Shown here: positions 19,741-20,950 of the stretch, piece after piece
Layout of the letters: the number at the start of each line of letters is the position of its first letter
How positions within the stretch are numbered: the first letter of the stretch is position 1
From: a virus
Direction: 5' to 3' (one strand)
Virus record (IMG/VR): IMGVR_UViG_3300025012_000310
Span: 1-20,950 of that record
Length of the DNA stretch: 20,950 nucleotides
Position numbers and translations under genes: made by a program
Notes under the pieces: model-generated
What the model saw: only the letters and a program-made list of their open reading frames with translations
The model's database searches: none
What the model was told of the DNA's origin: nothing

Positions 19741-20259
19741 ATGCCACCCAGGAAACAGGCACCGCAACCGTTACCCACGACGAAGGTAGACACCGAGCAA
19801 CAGGAAAATCCAGTTATGACCGGGGCTGCAATTCAGGCGGCACAGCAGGGCGGGGCTGATGCCTTTTCGCAGTATGCAGGACAATCCATCGAAAACTCCC
19901 TTTCCGGCATAAACGCCATGGCTGAGAACGCAAGCGTGGGCATCAGCGAGTCTCACAACTACAACGAGTCTCGCAACTACGATGAGAACCACAGCTTCGC
20001 CGAGACCAAAGAAGAAAGCCTGGCAACCGTGCATGTCTATGAAGATGGTCCAGAGGGACAGCCGGTCAAGCGCAACGAGAAATGGGTAGTCGTGGAAGAA
20101 CTTTCCGACGATGAATTCCAGGTCGAGGTGGCCAACATCGACGGCTACCAGATGCGGAAGAGTATCCTGCGGTTCCGCGTTCGCGGCGAGTTGATGCCGA
20201 ATGTCGTTGTCATGGACGGGATCCGCTACCATCCGACGCAGGGCTTCCAGAAAAGGTAA
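19741..20259 (+). CDS. Hypothetical protein between terminase and portal
   Basis: A 172-residue protein. The first 75 residues are Gln/Ala/Pro-rich and probably disordered. Residues 68-90 are rich in Asn, Ser, Tyr and acidic residues (SESHNYNESRNYDENHS). The end (WVVVEELSDDEFQVEVANID, then ILRFRVRGELMPNVVV) is beta-rich. GGAG lies 7 bases before ATG 19741. It could be a scaffold or head-associated protein by position, but I do not recognise it. Confidence 0.72.
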   Translation: MPPRKQAPQPLPTTKVDTEQQENPVMTGAAIQAAQQGGADAFSQYAGQSIENSLSGINAMAENASVGISESHNYNESRNYDENHSFAETKEESLATVHVYEDGPEGQPVKRNEKWVVVEELSDDEFQVEVANIDGYQMRKSILRFRVRGELMPNVVVMDGIRYHPTQGFQKR

Positions 20260-20265
20260 ACACCT

Positions 20266-20950
20266 ATGGCTATCCTCAAGCTCTCAGAAGCAAACCCGAT
20301 CCTCCGGAGCCTGCTCAGTGACATTTCCTCCCAGCAGCAATGGAGAGGCGAGGCCGCTATCGATCTGGCATGGCGCGACAATCGACAGTGGACGAAAGAG
20401 CAGATCGTCTACCTCGAAAGTCTCGGGCTCACCCCGCTGCAGATCAACCTCATTGCCCCAGCCATGGAGTCGGTCACCGGCTACGAGGCCAAGCACCGGG
20501 TGGACTGGATGATCAGTGGCGCTTCTGAAGAGCATGAGGAGATGGCCGAGGCCGTAAACCACAAGCTGAACGATGAAATGCGGTTGGCCGATGCCAATAC
20601 CGCATGCTCTGATGCATATGAGCTGCAGGCAGGTGTCGGGATTGGCTGGATACATGTTACCCGCAATCCCGATCCGCTAGCCCCCGGGAAACTCCTTGTC
20701 GAGGATGTCCACCGAGACGAAATATGGTGGGATATGCGCGGCCGGTCCATCGATCTGCGCCGCGACTGCCGGTGGCTCGCCCGTAGGAAGTTCTTCGACA
20801 AGGACTCGGCCAAGGGTTTCCTTGGCAAGCAGTTTCACGAGCTCATTGATTTCACGTTCAGCGACTGGCGAACGATCGATATCTCGGAAGAAGGCCCTCA
20901 CGTCGATTGGTTCACCTCGCTGAATGAGTACACCGACCCGATGGATATGG
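20266..20950 (+). CDS. Portal protein, P22-type (cut by the window end)
   Basis: The 228 visible residues run from ATG 20266 to the window edge with no stop. The start NPILRSLLSDISSQQQWRGEA and AWRDNRQWTKEQIVYLESLG, then INLIAPAMESVTGYEAKHRV, match the N-terminal stem and clip region of P22-like portal proteins, the ring through which DNA passes. GWIHVTRNPDPLAPGKLLVED and VHRDEIWWDMRGRS continue this. The truncation is due to the window, not a mutation. Its place after terminase is typical. Confidence 0.88.
   Translation, partial: MAILKLSEANPILRSLLSDISSQQQWRGEAAIDLAWRDNRQWTKEQIVYLESLGLTPLQINLIAPAMESVTGYEAKHRVDWMISGASEEHEEMAEAVNHKLNDEMRLADANTACSDAYELQAGVGIGWIHVTRNPDPLAPGKLLVEDVHRDEIWWDMRGRSIDLRRDCRWLARRKFFDKDSAKGFLGKQFHELIDFTFSDWRTIDISEEGPHVDWFTSLNEYTDPMDM

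Overview
The window is part of a double-stranded DNA tailed-phage (or prophage) genome of moderate GC. The direct evidence is a RecT annealing protein, a replication-initiator/loader pair, two DNA methyltransferases, a small and large terminase subunit, and the start of a portal protein that looks P22-like. Genes are short, packed and often overlap by ATGA, and ribosome-binding sites are mostly AAGGAG-like, which fits a bacterial and probably Gram-negative host. The host cannot be fixed from the sequence. No integrase, CI-like repressor, tail, lysis or tRNA gene is visible here.

Layout. (1) Positions 199-5992, plus strand: recombination and replication. These are RecT, small phage proteins, a metallo-beta-lactamase-fold protein, an amino-methyltransferase, a KTSC-domain protein, a replication initiator and its probable helicase-loader partner. 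(2) Positions 6019-11734, plus strand: a 5-methylcytosine methyltransferase with six internal repeats, several small unknown proteins, an ASCH protein, a radical-SAM protein, a MazG-like protein and a small membrane protein. A hairpin at 11745-11768 closes the block. (3) Positions 11805-17338, minus strand: about 15 small, mostly unknown genes, probably one operon driven by a promoter near 17431-17459. One is a helix-turn-helix protein and several carry Cys-pair (zinc-binding type) motifs. (4) Positions 17339-17572: a divergent control region with two ATAGG/CCTAT inverted repeats. (5) Positions 17573-20950, plus strand: packaging and head genes (terminase small, terminase large, an unknown protein, portal cut by the window end).

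Most notable observations. First, the initiator gene (4174-4998) carries two clusters of the palindrome CGTTAACG and its variants, spaced about one DNA helical turn apart. They are followed by a pure pyrimidine hexamer tract and a perfect dyad. This matches the order of parts in the lambda origin inside gene O, so I propose a replication origin here. Second, two gaps in the minus-strand operon (13563-13627 and 16420-16489) hold the same element: conserved flanks around a GC-rich hairpin whose stem differs in sequence but keeps pairing. This looks like a structured RNA or regulatory element and I do not recognise it.

How the parts may work together: the initiator and loader open the origin, and RecT with an unidentified nuclease (possibly the MBL protein) supports recombination. 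The methyltransferases, and perhaps the ASCH/radical-SAM/MazG-like proteins, alter or protect DNA or nucleotides. The minus-strand operon is accessory or early host-takeover material, and the terminase and portal package the DNA. Functions not marked as motif-based are inference.
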